Positions 20,851 to 31,699 of a stretch of 64,000 nt of DNA are shown here, in pieces. The stretch's first letter is position 1; the number at the start of each line of letters is the position of its first letter. A program made the position numbers and the translations under genes. This DNA comes from Cycas panzhihuaensis (Eukaryota > Cycadophyta), in the NCBI GenBank assembly GCA_023213395.1, contig CM041465.1:145273741-145337740 (forward strand), written 5' to 3'. The notes beneath the pieces are model-generated. The model ran no database searches, was not told where the DNA came from, and was given only the letters and a program-made list of their open reading frames with translations.

Positions 20851-22779
20851 AATTTGTTCTCCTGAAATACAATGTTGAAGCTCGATTTCCCTGTTCTACA
20901 CTTTTTCTCTAATGAAGTGATGGTGCACCTCTATGTGCTTTGTTCTTGCATGTAGTACTGGGTTCTTTGTCATTTTGATTGTACTTTGATTATCACAGAA
21001 TATCTGAGTAGGCATCACTTGTTTCTATCCAAGATCATTCAAGAGTTATCTAATCCATACTCCTTCGTATGCTGCATTGACTACTGACTTGTACTCAGCT
21101 TCTATTGAAGACAATGCAATCGTGTGTTGCTTTTTACTGCTCCAAGAGATCAATGACTCTCCCAGGAAGAAACAATACCCTGACATTGACTTTCTATCTA
21201 TTTTATCTCCAGCCCAATCAGAGTCACAAAAACCAATTAACTGCATATTGTTCTCCCTTTCATATTCCAACCCAAGACCCGTGGTTCCTTTCAGGTATCG
21301 TAGAATTCTCTTTGCAACATTCCAATGAGGGACTTTGGGATTTTCCATAAATCTGAAGACTACACCAACTGCATATGAAATGTCAGGTCGCATGGCTGTA
21401 AGATAAATTAGGCTTCCAATCAATTGTCTGTACAAGGTTGCATCAACAGGGTGTGCTCCTTGTTCTATGCTTAGTACAACTCCGGTTTCCATTGATGTGG
21501 CGGCGCTATTACAGCTATCCATTTTGAACTTGCTTAATAAATTTTTGATATATCTGGACTGTGAAAGAACAATGGAGTAATTGTTTTGTTCTATTTCTAT
21601 ACCGAGGTAGTGATGCAATATTCCCAGATCTGTCATTTCAAAAACATTCTCGAATCGTTTTTTGATAAATGTTATTGAATCTTCGTCATCTCCAGTAATC
21701 AACGTGTCATCTACATATACCACTATGATAGATGTTAAGGCCTGATTGGATTTCACGTACAGACTATGATTTGATTCACATCAATGGAAGCCATTTTGAG
21801 TGAGACATGAATCCAGCTTGGCATACCAAGCTCTTTGTGCTTGTTTGAGTCCATACAATGCCTTTCTTAATTTACATACCATATTTTCCTGTCCTAGTTT
21901 TATGTATCCTTCAGGATAATACATATATATTTCTTCCTATAGATCCCCATTTAGGTATGCACTTTTAACATCCATTTGATAGATCTTCCATCATTTTTTA
22001 GCAACAATTGCAATCACCGTTCTTACTGTATTCAATTTTGCTACTAGAGAGAATGTTTCTTCATAGTCAATTCCAATTGTCTGTGTGTAGCCCTTTGCTA
22101 CCAGTCTCGCCTTGTATTTCTCAACTTCCCCATTCGGCTTTCCCTTTATTTTGTACACCCATTTACAATTTACAATAGATTTGTCTTTAGGAGTTGATAC
22201 CAAATTCCATGTTTTGTTTCTATGTATGGCTTCAATCTCTGTATCCATTGCTCCTTTCTAGTCTTGAGAGCTACTCGCTTCTTCATAAGAGCTTGGTTCA
22301 ATTGAGCAAACTAAGGCTTGCAGTTTCTGAGATATGGTTCGATGTTCAAATATTTCTCCTTTTGTTTCCTCAATAGTCTTGAGATACCATTTTGGCACTC
22401 TTTTTGAGGAATGTTCTTGTGGCGACTTGGTTTCTTTGTCTTCTGAATGAGTATCTGAACCACTACCTTGTTGTGTATTAGGTAGATGAGTGCTGGGATC
22501 ATTTGCTTGTTGGTTGTCTAAAGACATTTCCCCTAAAGCATCATTTTCTGTCTCAATGCTTTCAGAAGTAATATCTGATTTATCTTCTAACTGAATAGTT
22601 TGTGAATTTTGATCGCCTATATTTATTTCTTGAGGTATTGTTTTAATAAGTTCTCTTTTCTCATCAAAGATTACATCCCTACTTAAATAAAGTTTGTCTG
22701 TCTTTGGATCAAGACATCTGTATGCTTTTGAACGACTATTGTACCTAACCATTATGCATTCTATGCTTTTATTATCCAA
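20851..22779 (-). pseudogene. Copia F RT and RNase H
   Basis: From 22779 the minus strand encodes the end of the integrase region (DNKSIECIMVRYNSRSKAYRCLDP), a long acidic linker, then RT: CKWVYKIKGKPNGEVEKYKARL (22190-22120), YQMDVKSAYLNGDL and RKALYGLKQAQRAWY in broken frame. The frame 21756-21046 has IVVYVDDTLITGDDED, FEMTDLGILHHYLGIEI and TLYRQLIGSLIYLTAMRPDI, and runs into RNase H (GFCDSDWAGD, SWSSKKQHTIALSSIEAEYK). The last RNase H part is readable to about 20870, where Gypsy G intervenes. Confidence 0.85.
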
Positions 22780-23343
22780 CTTAGTTCTTTTCTTATCAGG
22801 GATGTGAACATACGCTTTGCAACCGAAAATCTTTAGATGACTTACATCGGGCTTATATCCTGTCCATGCCTCTTCAGGTGTTACATTATCTAATGACTAA
22901 GTTGGACTTCTATTGATCAAATATACAGTTGTATGCACAGCTTCTGCCCAGTATTTCTTAGCTATCTCACTATTGTTTAGCATGCATCGAGCCATTTCTA
23001 CAATAGTTCTATTCATTCTTTCTACAACCCCATTTGATTGAGGTCTATAAGGAGTTGTAAATTGTCTACGAATTCTATGGGTTTTACAAAAATGGAGGAA
23101 TTCATTAGATGCAAATTTACCCCCTCCATCTAAACGAATACATTTAATTTTCTTATTACTTTCCAATTCAGTTTCAACCTTAAATTCTTGAAAATAATTG
23201 AATGCTTATGATTTACTAGAAAGGAAATATAACTATGCTTTTCTCGAAAAATCATCAATGAAAGTCAAGAAATACCTTGCCCCATTTGTTGAAATTGGTG
23301 TGAACGGTCCACACAGATCAGTGTATATCAGATCCAACTTATT
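22780..23343 (-). pseudogene. Copia F integrase core
   Basis: The open piece 23166-22897 holds RLDGGGKFASNEF (second Asp), TTPYRPQSNGVVERMNRT (catalytic Glu) and KKYWAEAVHTTVYLINRSPT. The first Asp lies upstream in the DLIYTDLCGPF region (about 23330), separated by stops in ARYFLTFIDDFSRKA*. The three catalytic acids are present but not in one frame. Confidence 0.75.
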
Positions 23344-24049
23344 TTATGCATGCCACATACTTTTTGAGAATAGAATCCTGTGTCGTTTTCCCATCATACA
23401 ACCTTTGCATGCAAAATAATTGAAAGGAATATCCGCTAAGCCATTTACCATCTTGGATTTCTTTAATTTTTCTAACCTATCATGAGAGATATGACCATAC
23501 TTCAAATGCCACATTTCATTAGTATCAGTACTAGTTACAACAAGAGACTTTATATCAGAAGGTATTTTAGTAGGGCCTTTATCAAGCAGTACAGGAGTGG
23601 AGAGAAGTTTATACAACCTATTACACTTTTCTCCTTTGGCTATTACAGTGCCATTTTTTTTCATATCAAGAATGTAACAATAACCATATTCATCGAATCT
23701 CGTTTCTCGACTTTTTGTCACTTAACTGAAACACTGACAAAAGATTCTTCTTTATTCCTGATACAAAAAAGAGATTGCCTATACGTTGAATTTTTCCATA
23801 AATTCGTATAGCAATTTATCCTATTCCTTTTATGTGCAAAAGAAAATTATCTTCTACTTCAACAGATTTATTGAGATCATAAGGTTTGATAACTTCAAAC
23901 CATTCTTCAATGCATGTTATATGATGTGAAGTTCCTGAATCAACATACCAATTTTTTGTTGCACTAGCGTTTGCTGCTAATGCTATGATGAAGGCTGTTT
24001 CAACTTCTTCTTCTACTGTGTCTTTTTCTCTGCTGTAATTTCCAGTCAC
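23344..24049 (-). pseudogene. Copia F protease and GAG-pre-integrase
   Basis: The protease active site reads WYVDSGTSHHIT near 23950-23915. The frame breaks at 23816. The following frame (23721-23344) has LVVTSTDTNEMWHLKYGHISHDRL and CKGCMMGKRHRILF, the HHCC domain. The region between 23816 and 23721 carries several stops. Confidence 0.75.
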
Positions 24050-24982
24050 CTGTTGCTTTCCCTTTTGAATTTTGACTCGTCTCTGGTAGCACTGGTATGG
24101 AAAATGACTTGTTTGTCCACAATGATAGCAGACGCCAAAAGCTCTATAGTTGCTTGAAAAATGGCCTGGTTTGCCGCAGTTGAAGCATACTCTAGCATCT
24201 CAAGGTGGATTTCCTCCTCGTCCTCTTCCTTCAATACAGCGTCCCCTGTAGGTAGTTGGTGCTCTTCCTTGTAACCTGGGATTAAGTTGACCTTGTCCTC
24301 TACTTTCCAAATGAAGCTTGGTGATAAAGGCTTCTTCAACTTCCAAATCTTCTTCATATCTTTGATTTCTTTGTTCTTGACTTAACATATGACCTATGAG
24401 AATGTCAAAAGTCATTGTGGCAGTTTTCCCTCCTCCTGTCAGCATGTTTACCATATTATCAAAGGATTTTGGAAGTTTGTTAAGTACAAGATATATTAAT
24501 TCCGTGCCGGTCAACTTGTCTCCAGCAGTGAGAAGAGTAGTTTTAATATTGGCTAGCCTTGTTATGAATTCAAACACAGTTTGACCTTCCCTCATTTTGA
24601 GTTTGTAAAGTTCTTCTCTCAGGGCCACAATTCTCGCTTTATTCTTCCTACTGAACATGCAGGACATCATTTTCCAAATTTCACTTGCATGTTCTAAGCC
24701 ATCCACATATACCAACAAAGAATCAGAAATTGAGAACTTGAGTACAGAGACATCAATATTGTTCTTTTCTTCCCAGTTTATTAAATCTACAACATCAGAT
24801 GGTTGTTTTTCTTCCCCAGTGGTAATCTTCCAGGCATGTTTTGCCCTCAAGAGACCTTCTATTTTTAACTTCCAGATATTGGAGTTCATTTCAATTAATT
24901 TATAATTTTTAGGCAGTGATCTAGTAGAGGAGGCCATAACTATTTGTGAATTGATTACTAAGGAGGTCAAGCTTATTAACAA
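24050..24982 (-). pseudogene. Copia F gag
   Basis: The 260-codon frame is the best-preserved gag in the window. The family-like start is the ATG near 24937 (MASSTRSLPKNYKLIE), with an in-frame upstream ATG at 24982. The capsid region (NIWKLKIEGLLRAKHAWKI, LVYVDGLEHASEIWK, EELYKLKMREGQTVFEFI, LPKSFDNMV) is unbroken. The frame ends after an RG-rich stretch at 24200; the knuckle CFNCGKPGHFSSNY follows in the same frame after that stop, with its last Cys replaced by Tyr. A second knuckle, CYHCGQTSHFPYQC, follows. Confidence 0.85.
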
Positions 24983-25470
24983 GTGGCTATACGGACAGAT
25001 GTATAGACGGTTATATGAAATCCTGTATGGACCCCAAAGTGTACGGACTAGAAAAATAATGGTCTCAAATTGAAGTACTCACAAATGGGCAGCCAAAACT
25101 ATGGTTAGAATCTTGATTCTCTCTCAGATATGAGAGATATGACAGAAAATAGGTCAAAATCCGTGCCCAAGGATTTTTGAAAAAAATGGAGAAAAATCTT
25201 TGAAAAATAAAACAAATCTTTGAAAGACTGATTTAAAACCTTCAATTAGGGATAAGAAGCGTTTTTGGAACTTTGTACCAGTGATTCTTGTCAGATTTTT
25301 GAAGAAATTCAAAGAAGAGGAGCCACAAACCCACACACACTTATGACTGCTCGAAACTGCACCAAAATGACTTCAAATGATGTCGCTCCAGAAGGAAAAA
25401 ATGTTGAGGAGGGCCCGATCTACAATCTGGGTAAGTTTCATCAAATTCTGAGGACTTTGATTTTTGGCGT

Positions 25471-25514
25471 TTGTACAAGGCCATACACTTCCGTACAATT
25501 GTACAATTCCGTTC
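25471..25514 (-). promoter_or_regulatory. GTACGGA-type cluster in Copia F leader
   Basis: The stretch contains TTGTACAAGG, ATACACTTCCGTACAATTG and TACAATTCCGTTC, a looser version of the Copia A and C leader cluster. A second group (ATACGGACAG, GTACGGAC) lies at 24988-25049, just upstream of the gag ATG. Function is unknown. Confidence 0.4.
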
Positions 25515-25653
25515 AAAATTGGCTTGACATTTGCTTCGTATGAATTCAACCTTCAAATGAGAATGTCGTTTGGCAATAACTTGATTCAGATCTTCTTCTC
25601 CTTCAGAGAAACCCTGGCTTAACTCTTTCACAGGTAAGAGGACCCAATAACCT

Positions 25654-25665
25654 GCTCTGATACCA
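25654..25665 (-). other. Primer-binding site of Copia F
   Basis: The minus-strand reading is TGGTATCAGAGC, directly next to the LTR end at 25666, matching initiator tRNA-Met. Confidence 0.85.
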
Positions 25666-25713
25666 TGTCGAACATTCAACATAACAATAGATGAATTCTC
25701 CTCACCTTTATTG
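25666..25713 (-). repeat. 5' LTR of Copia F, first part
   Basis: The LTR starts TGTCGAACATTCAAC, matching the 3' LTR start at 17291, and stops at TATTG (25709-25713), where Copia H begins. Confidence 0.85.
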
Positions 25714-25931
25714 TGTTAGAGTATAATGTTTTATCTTAGAACATAAGGGTGTTAAGACATAAATGTGTTAGGACATAAGTCCACCTTAATGAAAGGTAAT
25801 TAAGTGTTGGACATGTGTCATCATTAGGTTTGATAATTATTAGGTAGTTGAAACTTCTCATTGTATATATATGTACACATTGAGCATCAATAGACAAGAT
25901 TCTTTCATTCCTACAGAGGTTGTCCCCAACA
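25714..25931 (+). repeat. 5' LTR of Copia H
   Basis: 218 bp with TGTTAGAG and CCCAACA ends. A TATATATA box lies at 25864-25871. The 3' LTR (30694-30911) differs by five transitions. Confidence 0.95.
25864..25871 (+). promoter_or_regulatory. TATA box in Copia H LTR
   Basis: TATATATA is conserved in both LTRs (also 30844-30851), about 60 bp before the LTR end. It is the likely core promoter of the element. Confidence 0.55.
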
Positions 25932-25943
25932 TCGTATCAGAGC
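25932..25943 (+). other. Primer-binding site of Copia H
   Basis: TCGTATCAGAGC, one base off the canonical initiator-tRNA-Met site, immediately follows the 5' LTR. Confidence 0.8.
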
Positions 25944-26520
25944 AGGTCGCTCTGCCACAACAATCAGATTCTGGAGTTTATAAGTCAAATTGAAGAAATT
26001 CTTTAGTACTCAAATAAGGAGGCATCTTGACAGAGGTTCAAAGGCAAGGCAAAGACTTTCAGAAATTGCAGGAAGTTTCCAGAGGCACTGCATTTAATCC
26101 ATTACCACCGTCTGACCAAAAATTTCAAGTACTTGAATCAAGACGAAACTTGGCCAGTTTGTAGATCGGGTCGTCCTGAGCATTTCTCTCTTCTGGGTTG
26201 AATTGATTTGAAGATGTTTTCAGGGTGTTTTTGCCCCTTTTCAGGTCTGCGCCGCTTTTACCCTTGCAAGTGAAATTTTCTCATTTTTTTCACAGTTTTT
26301 CACCCAGATCTTCTTCAAGACTTCATTGCTGGAGTATTGCACTTTGAAGAAATTTCGTCTAGTATTTTGGCATGTTTTAAGCATTTTCCCTCTAAAACGA
26401 GGGCACGACCATACCCTTTCGAGGGCAGTTTCTCTTAGATTAACAGTCTAAATCAAAAAGCGATTACAGATCTGAACTCCTTGCATCCTCAGCTTTCTTT
26501 TGAGGTATCATTCATACCCA

Positions 26521-26567
26521 TTCGTACAATTTCTGTACCAAACGGAAATCCGTACAAAAATACGGCC
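26521..26567 (+). promoter_or_regulatory. GTACGG-type cluster before Copia H gag
   Basis: TTCGTACAAT, CTGTACC, AACGGAAATCCGTAC and AATACGG lie within 47 bp, ending about 33 bp before the gag ATG at 26600. It corresponds to the pre-gag groups of Copia A and F. Confidence 0.4.
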
Positions 26568-26599
26568 TAGGACTTCCGAAACACAGTTCTGAGATTCTC

Positions 26600-27420
26600 A
26601 TGGCATCTTTTGTTCTTGCTCTGTCCGATGGTGACAAATTAACTGACAGTAATTATCACATTTGGAAAATTAAAATAGAGACTCTACTTAGGGCCAAAAA
26701 TGCCTGGCAAATCGCCATTGGATCTGAACAAAAGCCAAAGGAAGTAGGAGCCACTCAAATGAATTGGGAAGAAAGGGATAGTACAGGGGTTACTATACTC
26801 AAGTTGTCCATTTCTGATTCACTTCTTGTCTACATTGAAGACCTATACTCCACTGCTAGTATATGGCAGTATCTGGAGAACATGTATAGTCAAAAAAATA
26901 AGGCAAAAATAATAACCCTGGAAGCTGAATTGTTCAACCTGCAAATGAAAGAGTCCGAAACTATTACAGAATTTCTACATAAAGTAATCTCTCTGAGAAA
27001 TAACCTTATTAACACTGGTGATCCTCTCACTGAACGAAATCTGGTTGAACTTGTTGTTAGTAAGTTACCCAGATCATTTGATGTCACAATCAATACTATC
27101 ATAAACTCCAGTCAATTGGCAACTATGTCTTTGGACTCTTTAATGGTCGCTCGCAACAAGAACAAAGAAATAAAAGGTATGAAGACACTACAAATCTCGA
27201 GGATGCCTTTGCATCCAAGTTGAATCTGGGATCCCGAGGTCAAAGTAGAGGACGTGGAAGAAATATTGAGTACTATGGCGCAGCACGAGGTTGGCAAGAT
27301 TCAGGCAGCACGTCACGAGGACGATGGTCAGATCCAAGAGGAAGAGGAAGAAACATCATATGTTATAGTTGTGGTAAGACAGGTCATTTTGCCAATTCTT
27401 GTAAAGCCTTTGATAAATGT
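26600..27420 (+). pseudogene. Copia H gag
   Basis: The start ATG at 26600 is supported by alignment with gag of A and F (DKLTDSNYHIWKIKIETLLRAKNAWQI). The capsid region is unbroken for about 185 codons (LVYIEDLYSTASIWQ, ITEFLHKVISLRNNL, LPRSFDVTINTI). A frameshift near 27150 moves the C terminus to another frame, where an RG-rich linker and the knuckle CYSCGKTGHFANSC (27363-27404) are found. A second frameshift near 27425 splits the next knuckle (CRQSGHYPFQC). Confidence 0.85.
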
Positions 27421-28007
27421 TATCATGTCGTCAAAGTGGCCATTATCCCTTTCAGTGTACGAAAGCAAATACTCAGAGAGGGAAGAAGACAATGGGGAAT
27501 TACAGCAAAGAGCAGACCAACAATAATGACAAAGATGAAGAAGAAGCAATAGCCTTTGTTGTTGCTCTAACAGCAAGCTTACAAGACAAAGAAGTCTGGT
27601 ACATCAACTCTGGAGCGTCACGTCACATGACCAATCGAGAAGAGTGGTTCAAAGATTTACGGCCCTACATTACAAACAAGCTTGTGGAGCTTGGAGACAA
27701 ATACTCCCTCAAAATCAAGGGTGTAGGAACAATTGCTATAAAAATCGAAGACAAGGTAGAAAAAATAGGCGATGTCCTCCTGGTACCATATCTAAAAATG
27801 AATCTCCTCTCTGTCGCCCAACTGAAAAAGAAGGGAATGAGTACACTCTTTGATGAAAAGGGCTTTTGCTATATACCTGACATGAAAAATAATGGGAAAC
27901 TAGTCGCAAAAGGAGTAGAATGTAATGATCTGTACAGACTAATGTCTCACCCCATCTTACCTAATGTAAAAGCATGTACTGCTATAAACAATAATGATAA
28001 AATGTGA
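27421..28007 (+). pseudogene. Copia H protease, active-site Asp replaced by Asn
   Basis: After the second zinc knuckle and an acidic linker the protease motif reads WYINSGASRHMT. The AAC codon at 27606-27608 encodes Asn where A and C have the catalytic Asp (YIDSGAS). The rest (LGDKYSLKIKGVGTI, VLLVPYLKMNLLSVAQL) is well kept. The stop at 28005 falls in the start of the HHCC domain (WHLRYGHL in A, a stop then HFKHGHL here). Polyprotein cleavage should fail. Confidence 0.85.
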
Positions 28008-29040
28008 CATTTCAAGCATGGACATCTCCCCATGGAGAAGCTAAAAAATATGGAAAAGAAAAATCTGGTAGTTGGACTACCTCCCATCACATCAAACAAT
28101 TTTGTTTGCAAAGATTGTCAGTTTGGTAAGCAGCATAGACTTCCTTTTCAAGAAAGTACATGGAGAGCCAAAGAAAAATTAGAATTAGTTCACACTGATC
28201 TCTGTGGACCCATCACTCCACATCCAATTAATAAGAAAAGATATTTTATCACCTTCATAGATGATCTCACTAGAAAATTTTGGATCTATTTTCTGCATAC
28301 AAAATCTGAAGCCCTAGATGCATTCAAAGAATTCAAAGCAGAAGCCGAGTTGGAAAGCAATGCCAAACTTAAGTGTTTAAGATCAGATGGAGGAGGTGAA
28401 TACATTTCCAAAGAATTTTTGGAATTTTGCAAGAATAGAGGAATACGAAGACAATTTACGACTCCATACACACCTCAATCTAATGGAGTTGCAGAGCGAA
28501 AAAATTGAATCATTATGGAAATGGCACGAAGCATGATACACACTAAGAAGATCTCCAAAACTTATTGGGCCGAAGTTGTCAGCACAGCCTGTTAGTTGTT
28601 AAACAAAAGTCCAACCAAAGCTTTAATTGAATCCACACTAGAAGAAGCCTGGACGGGAAGGAAACTAGACATAAGTCATTTAAAAGTTTTTGGCAGCCAA
28701 GCATTTGTTCATATTCCAGACAAAAAAAGAGCAAAGTTGGACTCAAAAAGCATTGAATGCATCATGGTGGGATACAGCAAAAATTCAAAAGCATATAAGT
28801 GCATTGCTCCTATAACCAACAAAGTCTATGTAAGTCAAGATGTCATCTTCAATGAAGAAGACAGAGAAGAAGATCAGACTCAGATACTCGAAATAATACC
28901 TCAAATTCCTCCTTACAGTCATCTAGAAGAAGAAGAATCCAGCGTCATCACTGAAGAAACTTTAGAGAATGTCATGCATGACTCAAGCACAGAGTCAACA
29001 TTAGAAAAAGTCAACATTAGAAAATGTTTCAGAGGTTGAG
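28008..29040 (+). pseudogene. Copia H integrase
   Basis: The frame has the zinc-domain Cys pair (CKDCQFGKQHRLPF), the first Asp in LVHTDLCGP, the second in RSDGGGEY and the Glu in VAERKN, all in one frame. A TGA directly after AERKN (28506-28508) truncates it, and a second stop follows near 28592. Downstream sequence (VFGSQAFVHIPDKKRAKLD, VGYSKNSKAYKC, YVSQDVIFNEED) is kept to 29040. Confidence 0.85.
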
Positions 29041-29152
29041 GGAGAGAATCAAAAGAAATTACCAAAATGGTATCTCAAGACCTTAGAAGGAAATAAAGGA
29101 GAAATTCTCTCTCATAGAACAAAGAGCCAAAAACCAAAAGCTCTAATCAGCA

Positions 29153-30114
29153 GTGTTGAACCTCAACACTTCCACGTACAAAGAGCATGTTGAATGGAGA
29201 AACGCTATGGACTCTGAAATGGATTCAATAATCAAAAATCTGACCTGGGACCTAGTCGAGCTTCCCTCTGATAAATCAATTGTAGGCTGCAAATGGATCT
29301 ATAAGATCAAAAGAGGTCCAGATGCGAAAATAGAGAAACATAAAGCCAACTTAGTTGCAAAAGGATATATACAGACAACAAGCATAGACTACAAAGAAAC
29401 ATTTTCTCCAGTGGCCAAAACGAATACTGTGAGAACAATCATAGCTATAGCAGCTTGCAAAAATTGGAAAATCTACCAATTAGATGTCAAAAGCGCCTTC
29501 TTAAATGGAGATATTAAAGAAGAAGTCTACATGTCTCAACCAGAAGGGTACATCATGGTAGATCAAGAACATTTAGTCTGTAGACTAAAAAAGGCTCTAT
29601 ATGGATTGAAACAGACCCCCCGTGCATGGTATGCAAAATTAGACAATTATCTCTGCAAAAACGGTTTTCAAAAATGTAGTTCAGATTCAAGCCAGTACAA
29701 GAAAAACAAGAATGGAGCAATAACCATTATAGCAACTATGTTGATGACATGCTCATAACTAGAGATGATGAAACCTCCATAGAAGATGTGAAGGAACAGC
29801 TGGGAAACAAGTTTGAAATGACAGATCTTGGGATCTTGAGCTTCTACTTAGGAATTCAGATTCAACAACAGGACAACTTGATCACCATGTGTCAAAGTAA
29901 ATACATCAAAGATCTTCTGACTAAATTTAGAATGGAAGATTGTAACCCCTGTGCCACTCCAATGGAAGTAAATTGTAATTTAACTTCAAGTCAAGAAGAT
30001 CACTCATACGATGCAACATTGTACAGGCAACTTGTTGGGAGTCTTATCTATCTCACAGCAACTAGACCAGATATATCATACGCTGTGAGTTTAATACCTA
30101 AATACATGCATTAA
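29153..30114 (+). pseudogene. Copia H reverse transcriptase
   Basis: The first frame (to 29758) carries [34 protein letters not shown] and RLKKALYGLKQTPRAWY. A frameshift at about 29740 lies right at the catalytic YVDDMLIT motif, so the motif is split between frames. The second frame (29749-30114) continues with FEMTDLGILSFYLGIQI and TLYRQLVGSLIYLTATRPDISYAV. Confidence 0.85.
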
Positions 30115-30117
30115 CCA

Positions 30118-30645
30118 AACATAAGACATTGGAATGCTGCCAAGAGAATTCTAAGGTATCTCAGGGGAACAATAGAATTGAAACTAAACTTTCCAAGGAG
30201 TTCTCCACCTCAATTAACAGGCTTTTGTGACTCAGATTGGGCAGGTGACAAAGATCAAAGAAAATCCACTAGCGGCTACTGTTTCTTCTTAGGCAGTTCA
30301 CCAATATCTTGGAGCTCTAAGAAACAAGCCACAGTTGCCTTATCATCAACAGAAGCAGAATACAAATTAGCAGTAAGTGCAACTACGGAAGCTGTCTGGC
30401 TTCGACAATTGTTGGAAGACATAAATGTATGGCAAGAGACAACAACTTCTATCTTCTGCGACAATCAAAGTGCAATTAAACTGACCAAGAATCCAGTTTT
30501 TCATGCCAGAACAAAACACATTAAAGTTCAGCATCACTTTATAAGAGAGAAAGTACAAAACAAAGAAATAGACCTTGTCTATTGTTCAACTCATGATCAG
30601 ATTGCAGATATTTTAACCAAACCATTAGGAAAAGAAAAGTTTTAG
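30118..30645 (+). pseudogene. Copia H RNase H
   Basis: After one stop at 30114 the frame from 30178 covers RNase H: LTGFCDSDWAGDKDQRKSTSGY with the first catalytic Asp, [20 protein letters not shown] with the Glu, [25 protein letters not shown] with the next Asp, and the C terminus LTKPLGKEKF. It looks complete. RNase H removes genomic RNA during cDNA synthesis. Confidence 0.85.
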
Positions 30646-30683
30646 ATATTAAGAGACAAAATAGGACTAAAAGGATAAAACAT

Positions 30684-30693
30684 TAAGAGAGGG
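30684..30693 (+). other. Polypurine tract of Copia H
   Basis: TAAGAGAGGG immediately precedes the 3' LTR start at 30694, matching the tract position in F and D. Confidence 0.8.
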
Positions 30694-30911
30694 TGTTAGA
30701 GTATAATGTTTTATCTTAGGACATAAGGGTGTTAAGACATAAATGTGTTAGGACATAAGTCCACCTTAATGAAAGGTAATTAAGTGTTGGACATGTGTCA
30801 TCATTAGGTTTGATAGTTATTAGGCAGTTGAAACTTCTCATTGTATATATATGTACACATTGAGCATCAATAGACAAGATTCCTTCATTCCTATAGAGGT
30901 TGTCCCCAACA
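30694..30911 (+). repeat. 3' LTR of Copia H
   Basis: 218 bp, same ends as the 5' LTR, differing at five sites. It is followed by the target duplication TATTG and the resumed Copia F LTR. Confidence 0.95.
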
Positions 30912-31085
30912 TATTGATCAATTATTTGTCTATATATATACAACTATGGAAAAGGTACAAATGGCAACCACTCAACAAGATTGTGCCACTTGTCATCTTG
31001 AGAGAGAAAAGGGGAAGGGTGGAAGACCCTCACAAAAATACTTTAGGTGTACATCATAACCCTAGATAAAGCATTACCTTCTACA
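30912..31085 (-). repeat. 5' LTR of Copia F, second part
   Basis: It continues the Copia F LTR from the TATTG duplication and matches 17337-17509 closely, including TGTGCCACTTGTCATCTTGA and the end CCTTCTACA. It abuts Gypsy K sequence at 31086. Confidence 0.85.
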
Positions 31086-31699
31086 GCGTGTTTGTTCATA
31101 TCACATATATGACACTACTTTTGTTCTTTCTTCGCATTTTTTGGGTTATGAAAACATTCTTTTGTAGTACGGATGACTATGTCACAAATGTGGCACCATT
31201 TTGACTCGCTTGTTGCCTTATTTTTAAGGTTAAGGAAACATTCCCTAGAGTTGTTTCTTTCTCATAGATATGACACCATCTTGGGTCAACGCATCGAGTT
31301 GTTCTTCTGCTATTACTCGGTTTGTCTTCCACGAGCTCTTTTTTCTCTTCCTGTAGTTTTAATCTTATGATTTCTTCCTTGAGCTTCTCAATTTTTTATG
31401 TTTCTTCTTTCATTATGGTTTTACATGCCTTCTTTGGTCTTAATTCTTTAATTTCATCATGTAAAATTCTCAAACACCTTATCTCACATGCTTAATTCCT
31501 CTAAATCTAACCCCTTTTCAAATCTAATAGCTAATTCTTTTGCTTTTGCAAATGATTTATTAAGTTGTCATTTCAACGCATTCCTTAATTAAGGTTGCAA
31601 CCCATTCACAAAGTAATTTTTAACATAAACTTGGATAGCTTCTCCCCACTAGTAATGTTTGTCGCCATAATAGACATACGACTTGAGTAGTCTAACATT

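Larger units (their letters stand above)
25714..30911 (+). mobile_element. Copia H, full-length short-LTR Copia
   Basis: A 5198-bp element with 218-bp LTRs, flanked by the exact duplication TATTG (25709-25713 and 30912-30916). It is inserted in the 5' LTR of Copia F, whose sequence continues in register on both sides. The LTRs differ at five positions by eye. Gag, protease, integrase, RT and RNase H are all recognisable, but at least four frameshifts or stops and an altered protease active site make it defective. Confidence 0.95.
17291..31085 (-). mobile_element. Copia F, split by Gypsy G and Copia H
   Basis: F is a minus-strand short-LTR Copia. Its 3' LTR is 17291-17509. Its pol end is interrupted by Gypsy G (17572-20850). 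The coding region resumes at 20851 and runs to gag at 24982. Its 5' LTR starts at 25666, is cut at 25713 by Copia H and resumes at 30912-31085. The flanks GTGTA (17286-17290) and GCGTG (31086-31090) could be a target duplication differing by two transitions. The host of F is Gypsy K. Confidence 0.85.

Noticed and set aside
20887-20900. TTCCC near the right end of Gypsy G considered as its target duplication
   Set aside because: The internal junction is earlier, in truncated integrase, so no intact right LTR exists to define a duplication.
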